Assembly: GCF_001514065.1 (NCBI RefSeq) | Contig: NZ_KQ948428.1 | Coordinates: forward strand, 437,525 to 501,524 | Length of the DNA: 64,000 bases | Direction of reading: 5' to 3' | From: Streptomyces antibioticus | Lineage (GTDB): Bacteria; Actinomycetota; Actinomycetes; Streptomycetales; Streptomycetaceae | Shown: positions 44,965 through 54,098 of the stretch, piece by piece | Numbering within the stretch: position 1 is the first letter of the stretch | Layout: every line of letters begins with the position of its first letter | Made by a program: the position numbers and the translations under genes | The notes under the pieces: model-generated | What the model saw: the letters and a program-made list of their open reading frames with translations, nothing else | What the model was told of the DNA's origin: nothing | The model's database searches: none

Positions 44965-46353
44965 TTACTTCGACAGACGGTCCAGGATCTGCGGGCCGAG
45001 GTCCGTCACGTCACCCGCGCCCATGGTGAGAACCAGATCGCCCGGCTTCGTCATTCCCGCCACGACCGAGGGGACCTCCGCCTTGTCGTGGACCGACGTC
45101 ACGTCCGCGCCCGCGGCCCGCGCCGCCTCGATGATCAGCTCGCTGGTGATGCCGGGGATCGGGTCCTCGCGGGCCGGGTAGATGTCGAGGACCAGGGAGG
45201 CGTCCGCGAGGGACAGGGACTGGCCCATCTCCTTGCCGAGCTCCTGCGTGCGGGAGAAGAGGTGGGGCTGGAAGACCACCAGGATGCGCGCGTCCCCGGC
45301 CGCCGCCCGCATGGCCTCCAGGTCGGCCGTCATCTCCGTGGGGTGGTGGGCGTAGGAGTCGATGACCTGGACCCCGGCCGCCTCACCCTTCAGCTGGAGG
45401 CGCCGCTTCACGCCGGTGTACGCCGCCAGCGCGGGCGCCAGCTCGTCCGCCGGGATGCCGAGGGCCACGCCCGCCGCGAGGGCCGCGACCGCGTTGTGCG
45501 CGTAGTGGCGGCCGGGGACGGAGACCGCGAACACCAGCTCCGTGCCGTCCAGGACGACTGTGACCTCGCTCTTCAGGCCCTGCGCCACGACCGACAGGAC
45601 CCGTACGTCGGCGTCCTCCGCCTCTCCGTACGTCACCGTCCGCACCGAACCCGCCAGGCGCCGGGTCAGCTCGCGCGCGCCTTCGTGGTCGGCGTTGATC
45701 ACCAGCGTGCCGCCGGGGACGATCTTTCCGGCGAAGGTCTCGAAGGACTCGTAGATCTCGTCGATCGAGGCGTAGTTCGCGTGGTGGTCCAGCTCGACGT
45801 TGAGGACGATGGCGACCTCGGGCGCGTACTTGTGGAAGCTGCGGTCCGATTCGTCCGCCTCGGCGACGAAGATCTCGCCCTCGCCGTGCAGCGCGTTGGA
45901 GCCGGGGGCGTCGAGGTCGCCGCCGATGGCGTACGAGGGGTTCAGGCCGAGCTCGCTCAGGGACACGGCCAGCATCGACGTCGTGGTCGTCTTGCCGTGG
46001 GTGCCCGCGACCGCGATCGGGCGCAGGCCCTCCATCAGGGCGGCGAGGGCGTCGGAGCGGTGCACCACCGGGATGCCCAGCTCCGCCGCGCGGGCCAGCT
46101 CGGGGTTGTCCTGGCGGATCGCCGACGACACGACGACACAGCTCGCGTCGTCGGCGAGGTGCTCCGCCGCGTGTCCGATGTGCACGGTCGCGCCCAGCGC
46201 GCGCAGCGCCTCCGCCGTCGCGGACTCCTTGGCGTCGCTGCCCGCGACCTTCGCCCCGCGCTGCGCGAGGATCTTCGCGATCCCCGACATCCCGGCGCCG
46301 CCGATGCCGATGAAGTGCGGTCGGTCCATGGCGGTGGGAAGGCCGGGTGCCAT
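44965..46353 (-). CDS. murC: UDP-N-acetylmuramate--L-alanine ligase
   Basis: 462 residues from the ATG at 46353 with GGGAGACAC upstream. N-terminal Rossmann motif HFIGIGGAGMSGIAKIL, the ATP-binding P-loop AVAGTHGKTTTTSML and downstream DELAPALAAYTGVKRRLQLKG define MurC, which adds the first amino acid to UDP-MurNAc in peptidoglycan synthesis. Essential cytosolic enzyme. It sits alone rather than in the dcw cluster, as in other streptomycetes, and is followed by msrB. Confidence 0.97.
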   Translation of the reverse strand: MAPGLPTAMDRPHFIGIGGAGMSGIAKILAQRGAKVAGSDAKESATAEALRALGATVHIGHAAEHLADDASCVVVSSAIRQDNPELARAAELGIPVVHRSDALAALMEGLRPIAVAGTHGKTTTTSMLAVSLSELGLNPSYAIGGDLDAPGSNALHGEGEIFVAEADESDRSFHKYAPEVAIVLNVELDHHANYASIDEIYESFETFAGKIVPGGTLVINADHEGARELTRRLAGSVRTVTYGEAEDADVRVLSVVAQGLKSEVTVVLDGTELVFAVSVPGRHYAHNAVAALAAGVALGIPADELAPALAAYTGVKRRLQLKGEAAGVQVIDSYAHHPTEMTADLEAMRAAAGDARILVVFQPHLFSRTQELGKEMGQSLSLADASLVLDIYPAREDPIPGITSELIIEAARAAGADVTSVHDKAEVPSVVAGMTKPGDLVLTMGAGDVTDLGPQILDRLSK

Positions 46354-46467
46354 GCGTGTCTCCCTGTGCAGGTGAAATAAGGCTGCGTGCGTATGAAAAA
46401 AGGCTGGGCCAAGCCTAAGCCGAGCCGCCGACAGCGTCGGACTCCCGGCCGTCGGCCGGACCTGTGC

Positions 46468-46941
46468 CTACACCTTGCTGTGCGAGAACAGCTTCAGCAC
46501 CGGCACCCCCACCTTGTGCCGGGCCCGCGAGGCCCAGTCCCGGTGGAAGAACTCCTCCACGTAGTGCGGATCGGTCAGCACGATCACCTCGTCCGCGCCG
46601 ATCTCCTCCACCAGCGACTTCAGCGCGTCCAGCGGATGGTCCTCGATCAGCCGCCCCTCCGCCGCGCTCCCGGAGCCCCGCAGTGCCTGCAGGGACACCT
46701 CCAGCGCCCGCTCCCCGAAGTCCTTCGCGGCCGCGCCCTCGGGGACTTCCCGCTCGCGCGCCGCCTCGTCCAGTTCGCCCAGCGCCACGTCGTCGATGGC
46801 CCTGAGCAGCCGGTCGGCCTGGTCGCCGCGCGGCTGGAGGAGCACGTGGAAGGAGACCGGGTCGTCCCCATGCAACGTCGTGACGAACTCCACGTCGGCG
46901 GACGTCAGGGCCTTCTCGATCATCAAAACGCTTGTGAACAC
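46468..46941 (-). CDS. Conserved protein of unknown function upstream of murC
   Basis: 157 residues from a GTG at 46941 with AAGGGG upstream (an ATG at 46923 is an alternative). Alternating helices and strands with a late Asp-rich segment (VEEIGADEVIVLTDPHYVEEFF) suggest a small alpha/beta domain, perhaps universal-stress-protein-like: TTLHGDDPVSFHVLL and KVGVPVLKLFSH fit flanking strands. No catalytic motif was recognised. It lies 114 bp upstream of murC in the same direction. Confidence 0.6.
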   Translation of the reverse strand: MFTSVLMIEKALTSADVEFVTTLHGDDPVSFHVLLQPRGDQADRLLRAIDDVALGELDEAAREREVPEGAAAKDFGERALEVSLQALRGSGSAAEGRLIEDHPLDALKSLVEEIGADEVIVLTDPHYVEEFFHRDWASRARHKVGVPVLKLFSHSKV

Positions 46942-47074
46942 CGCGCGCCCCTTCTGCGGAAACCATCCTGCCCCGTGATCTCACGGGGACTGCGAGATTT
47001 AGTGTGCCCGTCGGAAGCTAAACGGAACGGTTGATTCCGCCGTTTTCGGGACCGGCGGTACCACTGATCGATTT

Positions 47075-47944
47075 TCAAGTGCGCTGGTAGCGGCTGAAGA
47101 GAAACCCCTCCTCCTCCAAGAGGGACACCAGTGCGAACCGTTGCGGAACCGCGACAGAAGGCCCTCCGGCGATCCGCTGGGCGTCCCCCGCGGTGAGCAT
47201 CGGGGCGACGGTCAGACAGAGCTCGTCCAGCACCCCGGCGGCCACGAACTGCCCGAGCAGGCGCGGGCCGCCCTCGGTGAGCAGCCGGGTGAAGCCGAGG
47301 TCGGCCAGCGCCTGCACGGCCCGCGCGGGCTCCACGCCGACCCCGTCACCGGCGACGACCACCCGGGCACCGGCCTTCTCCGCCGTGGCGACCCGGTCGG
47401 GAGCGGCGGCCGCGCCGGTCAGGATCAGGGTCGGGGTGAGGGGGGAGGTGAACAGCGGAAGGGAGAAGTCGAGGTCGAGGCTCGCGCTGACGATCGCGAT
47501 CGCCGGCGCCGGTCCCTGCCCGGCCGCCTCCCGGGCCTCCGCGAACTCCGCACGCGCGCGTGCCGGGCGGTACCCCTCCTGGCGTACCGTTTCCGCGCCG
47601 ACGACGACCACGTCCGCCAGCCCCCGCAGCGTGCCGAAGATCCGCATGTCGGCGGCGGTGGAGATGGGCTGCGACTTCCCGTCGTGCTGGGCGGCCCCGT
47701 CGAGCGTGGAGACCATGTTGGCCCGCAGCCAGGGAGCGGGGGCAGCGGCAGGGTCCGTGACCGGCTCGGGATAGGCGTAGGCGGCGGCCAGCTCCGCGAG
47801 GCTCCACTCCCGGTCGATCAGGCCGGCCCCCGGAGCACCGGACGCCCCCGGGGTCCCACCGACACCCCCCGCCCCCTCGTCCCCGGCCGCACCGCCGGAG
47901 GCCGTCGTCGCTGTCTGGTCGGTCACAGGGAACAGGCGTCGCAT
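47075..47944 (-). CDS. RibD C-terminal-type (pyrimidine) reductase
   Basis: 289 residues from an ATG at 47944. After a Gly-rich linker (about 15-40) comes the reductase domain: LRANMVSTLDGAAQHDGKSQPIS, FGTLRGLADVVVVGAETVRQEGY and the C-terminal RLLTEGGPRLLGQFVAAGVLDELCLTVAPMLT, hallmarks of RibD-C/dihydrofolate-reductase-like enzymes. Such proteins reduce a riboflavin-pathway intermediate or an analogous pterin; the exact substrate is not clear and no rib cluster is near. Divergent from zapE, 37 bp apart. Confidence 0.88.
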   Translation of the reverse strand: MRRLFPVTDQTATTASGGAAGDEGAGGVGGTPGASGAPGAGLIDREWSLAELAAAYAYPEPVTDPAAAPAPWLRANMVSTLDGAAQHDGKSQPISTAADMRIFGTLRGLADVVVVGAETVRQEGYRPARARAEFAEAREAAGQGPAPAIAIVSASLDLDFSLPLFTSPLTPTLILTGAAAAPDRVATAEKAGARVVVAGDGVGVEPARAVQALADLGFTRLLTEGGPRLLGQFVAAGVLDELCLTVAPMLTAGDAQRIAGGPSVAVPQRFALVSLLEEEGFLFSRYQRT

Positions 47945-47981
47945 GTCGTGCAGTGTGGCACGACGCCTACCATGGGGAACC

Positions 47982-49118
47982 GTGTCGTCCTCCTCCGCCG
48001 CCTCCGGGATCAGCCCGATAGCAGACGCGGCCCCCGTGTCCCTGTGCGCCCGCGAGCCGCACGTCCCCGCCGACCGCCTGGTCGCCGAGATGGTGCCGCC
48101 GCCGCGCTTCGACTCGGTCCGCTTCAGCACGTACATCCCGGACCCGAACCAGCCCAGCCAGTTCGAGGCCGTCAAGGTCCTCGAGGGCTTCGCGGGCGGG
48201 CTCGGCGGGGCGCACGCCGTCACCGGCGGCAAGCGCGGCTTCTTCGGATTCAACAAGGGCAAGGACAAGGGCAGGGACAAGGCGAAGGCCAAGGGGGCCA
48301 AGGTCCCCGCCGGCCCGCGCGGCGTCTACCTCGACGGCGGCTACGGCGTCGGCAAGACCCACCTGCTCGCCTCCCTCTGGCACGCCACCCCGGCCGAGCC
48401 CTCCCTCAAGGCCTTCGGCACGTTCGTCGAGCTGACCAACCTCGTGGGCGCCCTCGGCTTCCAGCAGACGGTCCAGACGCTCTCGAACCACCGCCTCCTG
48501 TGCATCGACGAGTTCGAGCTCGACGACCCGGGCGACACCGTTCTCGTCTCCAGCCTCCTGCGCAAGCTCGTCGACGCCGGCGTCGCGCTCGCCGCCACCT
48601 CCAACACCCTCCCCGGCAAGCTCGGCGAGGGCCGCTTCGCGGCGGTCGACTTCCTGCGCGAGATCCAGGGGCTGAGCGCCCACTTCCGCACCCTGCGCAT
48701 CGACGGCGAGGACTACCGCCACCGAGGTCTGCCCGAGGCGCCGGCGCCGTACTCCGAGGAGCAGGTGACGAAGACGGCGTACGCCACCGCGGGCGCCTCG
48801 CTCGACGACTTCCCGCGGCTGCTGGAGCACCTCGCCCGTGTCCACCCCAGCCGCTACGGCGCGTTGACCGATGGCCTGAACGCGGTCTGCCTCACGGAGG
48901 TGCGGCCGGTTCCGGACCAGTCGACCGCGCTGCGGCTCGTCGTCCTCGCGGACCGGCTCTACGACCGTGAAGTCCCGGTCCTCGCCTCCGGGCTGCCGTT
49001 CGATCAGCTGTTCAGCGAGGAGATGCTCAACGGCGGGTACCGCAAGAAGTACTTCCGGGCGATCTCGCGGCTCACCGCGCTGGCCCGTGACGGCAAGCGG
49101 CTCGTCGAGTCCGCCTAG
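47982..49118 (+). CDS. zapE: ZapE/AFG1-family AAA-like ATPase
   Basis: 378 residues from the GTG at 47982; an upstream in-frame ATG lacks codon bias. P-loop GGYGVGKTHLLASLWH, Walker B LLCIDEFELDDPGDT, sensor segment AATSNTLPG and the C-terminal GLPFDQLFSEEMLNGGYRKKYFR match ZapE (Lactobacillus/E. coli YhcM and mitochondrial AFG1). In E. coli it binds the division Z-ring; in actinomycetes its role is unclear. A Lys/Gly-rich insertion (about 96-118, GKDKGRDKAKAKG) is unusual. Two hairpins follow its stop. Confidence 0.9.
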   Translation: MSSSSAASGISPIADAAPVSLCAREPHVPADRLVAEMVPPPRFDSVRFSTYIPDPNQPSQFEAVKVLEGFAGGLGGAHAVTGGKRGFFGFNKGKDKGRDKAKAKGAKVPAGPRGVYLDGGYGVGKTHLLASLWHATPAEPSLKAFGTFVELTNLVGALGFQQTVQTLSNHRLLCIDEFELDDPGDTVLVSSLLRKLVDAGVALAATSNTLPGKLGEGRFAAVDFLREIQGLSAHFRTLRIDGEDYRHRGLPEAPAPYSEEQVTKTAYATAGASLDDFPRLLEHLARVHPSRYGALTDGLNAVCLTEVRPVPDQSTALRLVVLADRLYDREVPVLASGLPFDQLFSEEMLNGGYRKKYFRAISRLTALARDGKRLVESA

Positions 49119-49170
49119 CCCGGCGAAAGCTCCCAGGTCAAGGGCCAGTTCACGCCACGACACCCGCGCT

Positions 49171-49194
49171 TTTCAGGCTCTCTTCAGCCTGAAA
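49171..49194 (+). terminator. Terminator-like hairpin after zapE
   Basis: TTTCAGGCT (49171-49179) pairs with AGCCTGAAA (49186-49194) over a 6-nt loop, 50 bp after the zapE stop. Confidence 0.65.
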
Positions 49195-49200
49195 CGCTAA

Positions 49201-49232
49201 GTTAACCCTGCAAACAACTTTGCAGGGTTAAC
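49201..49232. promoter_or_regulatory. Perfect 14-bp inverted repeat, operator or second terminator
   Basis: GTTAACCCTGCAAA (49201-49214) and TTTGCAGGGTTAAC (49219-49232) flank a 4-nt CAAC loop. It follows another hairpin by only 6 bp and lies just before promoter-like sequences of the carbonic anhydrase-SulP genes, so it may be an operator rather than a terminator. AT content is high for this genome. Confidence 0.65.
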
Positions 49233-49609
49233 GTGTTTCTTGACCAGCCATTGACCAATGCTTGGTCTGTACGTGAGTCGTGGACTGCCGGAAGGGGGGC
49301 GCATGTTTCGAGGTACGACGGCACCGACCGTGCTCTCGCCTCGCACCGCCGCCCCGGTCACCCCTCGGCCGTTCACTCCCACGGAACCGTTCGCAACCGC
49401 GCACACGATCCGTGATGTTCAACCCAAAGCTCACCGTAGAGCTCTCTCCCGGGCTCGGCCCGTTTCCCAGCGGGCCCGCAGAGCCCAGGCAGCCCGTTCC
49501 CGGCGGCCCTTCAGGTCTTCCGTCGCCGTGACACCGGAACCGGCTGCCTGACCCCCCACTGTCATGTACGTCCGACGCGCCGCCGTGGCGCGCCAGGAGG
49601 AGTCACCAC

Positions 49610-50188
49610 ATGCAGCCCCTCATCGACAACGCCCGCCTGTTCGGACAGCGCCCTGAGGAGTTCGCCAAGCTCGCCGAAGGCCAATCCCCCCAGGTTCTGT
49701 TCATCACCTGCTCCGACTCACGGGTCGTCCCGGCCCTGATCACGGGCGCCCGCCCCGGCGAGCTCTTCGAGCTGCGCACCGCGGGCAACATCGTCCCCCC
49801 GTACGTCTCCGAGCACCCCACCAGTGAGGCGGCCACCATCGAGTACGCCGTCGAGGTCCTCGGCGTGAGCGACATCGTGGTCTGCGGCCACTCGCACTGC
49901 GGCGCCGTCGGCGCCCTGGTGCGCGGCGACGACCTCGACGCCGTACCCGCCGTACGGGACTGGCTCGCCCGCGCCGAGCCGCGCCCGGCCGGAGCGGCCG
50001 AGGACCCCGAGGTCGCCGACGGCGTGCAGAGCCATGTCCTGGCCCAGGTCCTGCGCCTGCGCTCCTACCCCTTCATCGACAAGAAGCTGTCAGCGGGTCA
50101 ACTCACCCTGCGGGCCTGGTACTACGAGGTCCACACCGGCGCCGTGCGCGAACACCGCGCGGACACCGACGCGTTCGAGGCGCTGTGA
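49610..50188 (+). CDS. Beta-class carbonic anhydrase
   Basis: 192 residues. Zinc ligands Cys34 (in FITCSDSR), His94 and Cys97 (CGHSHCGAV), with the Asp36/Arg38 dyad, are all present. It interconverts CO2 and bicarbonate in the cytosol. Its stop overlaps the SulP start (GTGA), so enzyme and transporter are translationally coupled, suggesting a bicarbonate supply or inorganic-carbon concentrating pair. Confidence 0.96.
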   Translation: MQPLIDNARLFGQRPEEFAKLAEGQSPQVLFITCSDSRVVPALITGARPGELFELRTAGNIVPPYVSEHPTSEAATIEYAVEVLGVSDIVVCGHSHCGAVGALVRGDDLDAVPAVRDWLARAEPRPAGAAEDPEVADGVQSHVLAQVLRLRSYPFIDKKLSAGQLTLRAWYYEVHTGAVREHRADTDAFEAL

Positions 50189-51654
50189 GCGCCATGATGA
50201 CCAAATACCCTCATCTGCGGCAGGACTTCGCCGCCTCCCTGGTCGTCTTCCTGGTCGCGCTGCCGCTGTGCGTCGGCGTGGCCGTCGCCTCGGGTGTCCC
50301 GGCCGAACTGGGCCTGGTCACCGGCATCGTGGGCGGCATCGTCGCGGGGTGCATGCGCGGCAGCAGCCTTCAGGTCTCCGGGCCCGCCGCCGGTCTGACC
50401 GTGCTGGTCTTCGAGGCGGTGCGGGAGTTCGGGCTGCCCGTCCTCGGGGTGATCGTGCTGGCCACCGGCCTGCTCCAGATCCTCATGGGCACCCTGAGGC
50501 TGGGCCGCTGGTTCCGGGCCATCTCCGTCTCCGTCGTCGAGGGCATGCTGGCCGGAATCGGCCTCGTGCTGATCGCCGGACAGCTGTACGCGATGGCCGG
50601 CAGCAAAGCCCCCGCCTCGGGCCTGGACAAGATAGCCGGGCTGCCCGGCGCGCTCGTCGACGCCGTCGGCGACAGCGGGGCGCTGGCCTCGCTCGGGATC
50701 GGCGTCGGCACCATCGCCGTCCTGGTGCTGTGGAAGCGGATGCCGGCGGCGGTGCGTACCGTGCCCGGCCCGCTCGCCGCGGTCGGCCTGGCCACGCTCG
50801 CCGCGCTGGTGTTCTCGATGCCGGTGGCGACCGTGGAGGTGCAGGGGCTGCTGGGTTCCGTCCAGCCGCCGTCCTTCAGCGCCTTCGGTGAGCTCGCGAG
50901 CGTCGGCGTGCTCGCCACGATCGTCGCGTTCACGCTGATCGCGTCGGCCGAGTCGCTGTTCTGTGCGGCGGCGGTCGACCGGCTGCACGACGGGCCGCGC
51001 ACCGAGTACGACAAGGAGCTGATCGCGCAGGGCGCGGGCAACGCGCTCTGCGGTGTGCTCGGCGCGCTGCCGATGACCGCGGTGATCGTGCGCAGCGCGG
51101 CCAACGTGCAGGCGGGCGCGCGGACCAGGGCGTCCCGGGTCATGCACGGCGTATGGCTGCTGCTGTTCGCGGCGCTGCTGCCGGGCGTCCTCGCCTACAT
51201 CCCGATCCCGGCCCTCGCGGGCATCCTGGTCTACTCCGGCGCCAAGCTGATCCCGGTCCGGGAGGTCGTCTCGCTGTGGCGCGAGCACCGCGGTGAGGCG
51301 CTGATCCTCATGGTCACGGCCGTGTCGATCGTCGCGGTCAGCATGTTCGAGGGCGTGCTCATCGGGCTCGCGCTGGCGGTCGCCAAGACCGCCTGGGAGG
51401 CCTCGCACCTCAAGCTGGAGGTCGTCGACAAGGGCGCCGGACCGGTCCAGGCGTACCTCTCGGGCAACGCGACCTTCCTGCGGCTGCCGAAGATCCTCGA
51501 CAGCCTGGAGTCGCTGCCCCAGGACCGCCCGGTGGAGCTGGACCTCTCCGGCCTGCACCACCTCGACCACGCGTGCCGCACGGCCCTGGAGAACTGGGCC
51601 GAGCGCCACAGCGCGGTCGGCACGGAACCGGTGAAGGTGACGACCGCCGCGTAG
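50185..51654 (+). CDS. SulP-family anion transporter, probable bicarbonate transporter
   Basis: 489 residues from a GTG overlapping the carbonic anhydrase stop. Around 10-14 transmembrane segments, the SulP entry FAASLVVFLVALPLCVGVAVASG, the GLLGALPMTAVIVRSAANVQAG-type conserved segment (here NALCGVLGALPMTAVIVRSA) and a short C-terminal STAS-like domain. SulP proteins move sulfate, bicarbonate or other anions; coupling to carbonic anhydrase favours bicarbonate. Confidence 0.93.
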   Translation: MSAMMTKYPHLRQDFAASLVVFLVALPLCVGVAVASGVPAELGLVTGIVGGIVAGCMRGSSLQVSGPAAGLTVLVFEAVREFGLPVLGVIVLATGLLQILMGTLRLGRWFRAISVSVVEGMLAGIGLVLIAGQLYAMAGSKAPASGLDKIAGLPGALVDAVGDSGALASLGIGVGTIAVLVLWKRMPAAVRTVPGPLAAVGLATLAALVFSMPVATVEVQGLLGSVQPPSFSAFGELASVGVLATIVAFTLIASAESLFCAAAVDRLHDGPRTEYDKELIAQGAGNALCGVLGALPMTAVIVRSAANVQAGARTRASRVMHGVWLLLFAALLPGVLAYIPIPALAGILVYSGAKLIPVREVVSLWREHRGEALILMVTAVSIVAVSMFEGVLIGLALAVAKTAWEASHLKLEVVDKGAGPVQAYLSGNATFLRLPKILDSLESLPQDRPVELDLSGLHHLDHACRTALENWAERHSAVGTEPVKVTTAA

Positions 51655-51683
51655 CACCCCACCCGGCTCCTCTCGGTACCCCA

Positions 51684-51714
51684 CCCGGTGCCTGGCCCCG
51701 CGCCAGGCACCGGG
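51684..51714 (+). terminator. Terminator after the SulP gene
   Basis: CCCGGTGCCTGGC (51684-51696) and GCCAGGCACCGGG (51702-51714) form a perfect 13-bp stem with a 5-nt loop, 30 bp after the SulP stop. Confidence 0.8.
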
Positions 51715-51763
51715 CATATCGTTGCAGGAGCGGACAAACAGGCCTCTCACCGAGGGGGTCGTC

Positions 51764-52552
51764 ATGCTCCAGGAGCTGCTCACCGTGGCCGTGGCCGCCG
51801 GTTCCGCCGGGGTGATCTACGTCGCCGCCGGGGCCCGGGTCGTCAAGCAGTACGAGCGCGGGGTGGTCTTCCGGCTCGGCCGGCTGCTGCGCGACGTACG
51901 GGAGCCGGGGTTCACCATGGTGGTCCCGCTGGTGGACCGGATGCACAAGGTCAACCTCCAGATCGTCACACTCCCGGTCCCCGCCCAGGAGGGCATCACC
52001 CGGGACAACGTGACGGTGCGCGTGGACGCGGTCGTCTACTTCCGGGTGGTGGACGCGGCGAGCGCGCTCGTGAAGGTCGAGGACTACAAGTTCGCGGTCT
52101 CCCAGATGGCGCAGACCTCGCTGCGGTCCATCATCGGCAAGAGCGAGCTGGACGATCTGCTGTCCAACCGCGAGAAGCTCAACGAGGGCCTGGAGCTGAT
52201 GATCGACAGCCCGGCCGTGGGCTGGGGCGTGCAGGTCGACCGCGTCGAGATCAAGGACGTGTCGCTGCCCGAGACCATGAAGCGCTCCATGGCCCGGCAG
52301 GCGGAGGCGGACCGTGAGCGCCGCGCCCGCATCATCAACGCCGACGCGGAACTCCAGGCGTCGAAGAAGCTCGCCGAGGCCGCGAAGGAGATGTCCGAGC
52401 AGCCCGCCGCGCTCCAGCTGCGGCTGCTCCAGACGGTCGTGGCGGTCGCGGCCGAGAAGAACTCCACGCTCGTGCTGCCCTTCCCGGTGGAGCTGCTGCG
52501 CTTCCTGGAGAAGGCCCAGGAGCACCCGGTCGACCGAGGGCCCGAGCGGTGA
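51764..52552 (+). CDS. Slipin/SPFH (band 7) membrane protein
   Basis: 262 residues from the ATG at 51764 after GAGGGGGTC. One N-terminal transmembrane helix (about 3-22), then a stomatin-type SPFH domain: RVVKQYERGVVFRLGRLLRDVREPG, PAQEGITRDNVTVRVDAVVYFRV, and WGVQVDRVEIKDVSLPETMKRSMARQAEADRERRARI. The helical C-terminus mediates oligomerisation. It organises membrane microdomains or controls membrane proteases; its own gene alone here (no NfeD partner). Confidence 0.93.
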   Translation: MLQELLTVAVAAGSAGVIYVAAGARVVKQYERGVVFRLGRLLRDVREPGFTMVVPLVDRMHKVNLQIVTLPVPAQEGITRDNVTVRVDAVVYFRVVDAASALVKVEDYKFAVSQMAQTSLRSIIGKSELDDLLSNREKLNEGLELMIDSPAVGWGVQVDRVEIKDVSLPETMKRSMARQAEADRERRARIINADAELQASKKLAEAAKEMSEQPAALQLRLLQTVVAVAAEKNSTLVLPFPVELLRFLEKAQEHPVDRGPER

Positions 52553-52643
52553 CACGTGCTACGCGTGTGGTTCCCGCGGCCCGGCCCAGGTGATAGACAC
52601 AGCGGCGTCACATCCTGTCCGCCAGCAGGAAGGTTGCTGCTCC

Positions 52644-54014
52644 ATGTCCGCAACACGACGTCAGATCCTCGCCCGCTCCGGTGCTTTGGGGGCGGGCATC
52701 GCCTTCACCGGCGCCCTCTCCGAACTCTTCGCCGGGACCGCCGCCGCGACCCAGAACCTCGGCCACACGGGTTACGGCCCGCTCGTCCCCGACCCGGACG
52801 GCCTGCTCGATCTGCCGGAAGGTTTCCGCTACCAGGTCCTCTCCCGCGAGGGCGACCAGCTCCGCTCGGGAGAGGGCCAGGTCCCCTCGAACCACGACGG
52901 CATGTCGGCCTTCTCCGGCAGACACGGCCGCACCCACCTGGTCCGCAACCACGAGAACCGCGTCACCGCCAAGATCCCGGTACCCACGATCGACGGCCTC
53001 ACCTACGACCCGATGGGCAAGGGCGGCTGTACGGCGCTGACCCTGGACGCCCGCAACAACGTCCTGTCGGAGCGCGTCGCCATCGCCGGCACGGCCGTCA
53101 ACTGCGCGGGCGGGCCCACCCCTTGGGGCACCTGGCTGACCTGCGAGGAGACCGAGGACAAGGCCGGCACCAACGGCTACACCAAGGACCACGGCTTCAT
53201 CTTCGAGGTGGACGGGGCGGACCCGCGGCGCTCGGGCGCGGTGCCCCTGACCGCGATGGGCCGCTTCCAGCACGAGGCGATCGCCGTCGACCCGAAGCGC
53301 GGCATCGTCTACGAGACCGAGGACGCGTTCCTCAAGCCGTTCGGCCTGTTCTACCGCTTCCTGCCCAACAAACCGCTGGGCGGCCTCGGTTCGCTGCGCG
53401 CGGGCGGCCGGCTCCAGGCGATGCGCGTCCCCGGCGTACCCGACCTGTCCTCCATCCAGGAGACGGGTGCCTGCTTCGAGGGCATCGAGTGGGTCGACGT
53501 ACCGGACCCGCTCGCCGCCCAGACCCCCGTCCGTCTCCAGGACTTCGGCCCGAAGGGCATCACGCACGCACAGAAACTGGAGGGCTGCTACTGGGGCGGG
53601 AGCTGCGTCTACTTCGTCTCGTCCTTCGCCCGCAGCGCGGACGGCTCGGCCGCCGACCACTACGGGCAGATCTGGCGGTACGACCCCGCCGCCCGCCACC
53701 TCAAGCTGGTGATCGTGTTCGGCCCGGACACCGACGTCCAGCTCCCGGGCGAGTCCCCCGACAACATCTGTCTGGCCCCCAGCGGCGGCCTCATGGTCTG
53801 CGAGGACGGCAACGGGGCGCAGCACGTGTTCGGGGTGACCCGGCGGGGCGAGGTCTACGCGATGGCCCGCAACGCGCAGAACATCGGAACGGACGAGGAG
53901 CCGGAGTGGGGTGAGTTCGCGGGCGTCACGTTCTCGCCGGACGGCCGGACCATGTTCGTCAACTGCTACACGCCGGGGACCACGTTCGCCGTGACGGGGC
54001 CCTGGCGGAGGTAG
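52644..54014 (+). CDS. PhoX-family (DUF839) alkaline-phosphatase-like secreted protein
   Basis: 456 residues from the ATG at 52644 (AGGAAGG upstream). A twin-arginine signal (SATRRQILARSGALGAGIAF) predicts Tat export. The DUF839 body shows LPEGFRYQVLSREGD, VPSNHDGMSAF, HLVRNHENR and GTWLTCEETEDKAG, the Glu/His/Cys residues that bind Ca and Fe in PhoX. It probably hydrolyses phosphate esters outside the cell. PPK2 lies just downstream, so both may relate to phosphate metabolism. Confidence 0.9.
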   Translation: MSATRRQILARSGALGAGIAFTGALSELFAGTAAATQNLGHTGYGPLVPDPDGLLDLPEGFRYQVLSREGDQLRSGEGQVPSNHDGMSAFSGRHGRTHLVRNHENRVTAKIPVPTIDGLTYDPMGKGGCTALTLDARNNVLSERVAIAGTAVNCAGGPTPWGTWLTCEETEDKAGTNGYTKDHGFIFEVDGADPRRSGAVPLTAMGRFQHEAIAVDPKRGIVYETEDAFLKPFGLFYRFLPNKPLGGLGSLRAGGRLQAMRVPGVPDLSSIQETGACFEGIEWVDVPDPLAAQTPVRLQDFGPKGITHAQKLEGCYWGGSCVYFVSSFARSADGSAADHYGQIWRYDPAARHLKLVIVFGPDTDVQLPGESPDNICLAPSGGLMVCEDGNGAQHVFGVTRRGEVYAMARNAQNIGTDEEPEWGEFAGVTFSPDGRTMFVNCYTPGTTFAVTGPWRR

Positions 54015-54025
54015 CGCTCCGCCAC
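54004..54025 (+). terminator. Hairpin overlapping the PhoX stop codon
   Basis: TGGCGGAG (54004-54011) and CTCCGCCA (54018-54025) form an 8-bp stem with a 6-nt loop containing the TAG stop. A modest terminator candidate. Confidence 0.4.
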
Positions 54026-54098
54026 AGGGCGCCCCGGCTGGCGTCCCCTTCCCGGCGGGCGCACGATCGAGGGACGACCGCACGGGAAGGGGCACGCC

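Larger units (their letters stand above)
49119..49609. other. Intergenic region with two hairpins upstream of the carbonic anhydrase gene
   Basis: About 490 bp without a supported gene. It holds the zapE terminator-like hairpin (49171-49194), a second perfect palindrome (49201-49232), an inverted repeat GACCA-atgct-TGGTC (49252-49266), and TTGACC hexamers near 49240 and 49252. A short frame beginning at 49303 after GGAAGGGGGG has weak third-position bias and is not called. Confidence 0.5.

Noticed and set aside
49303..49551. 82-residue Arg-rich frame after a strong GGAAGGGGGG site upstream of carbonic anhydrase
   Set aside because: Third-position GC is too low for this genome and no motif is recognisable; a leader peptide role cannot be excluded.
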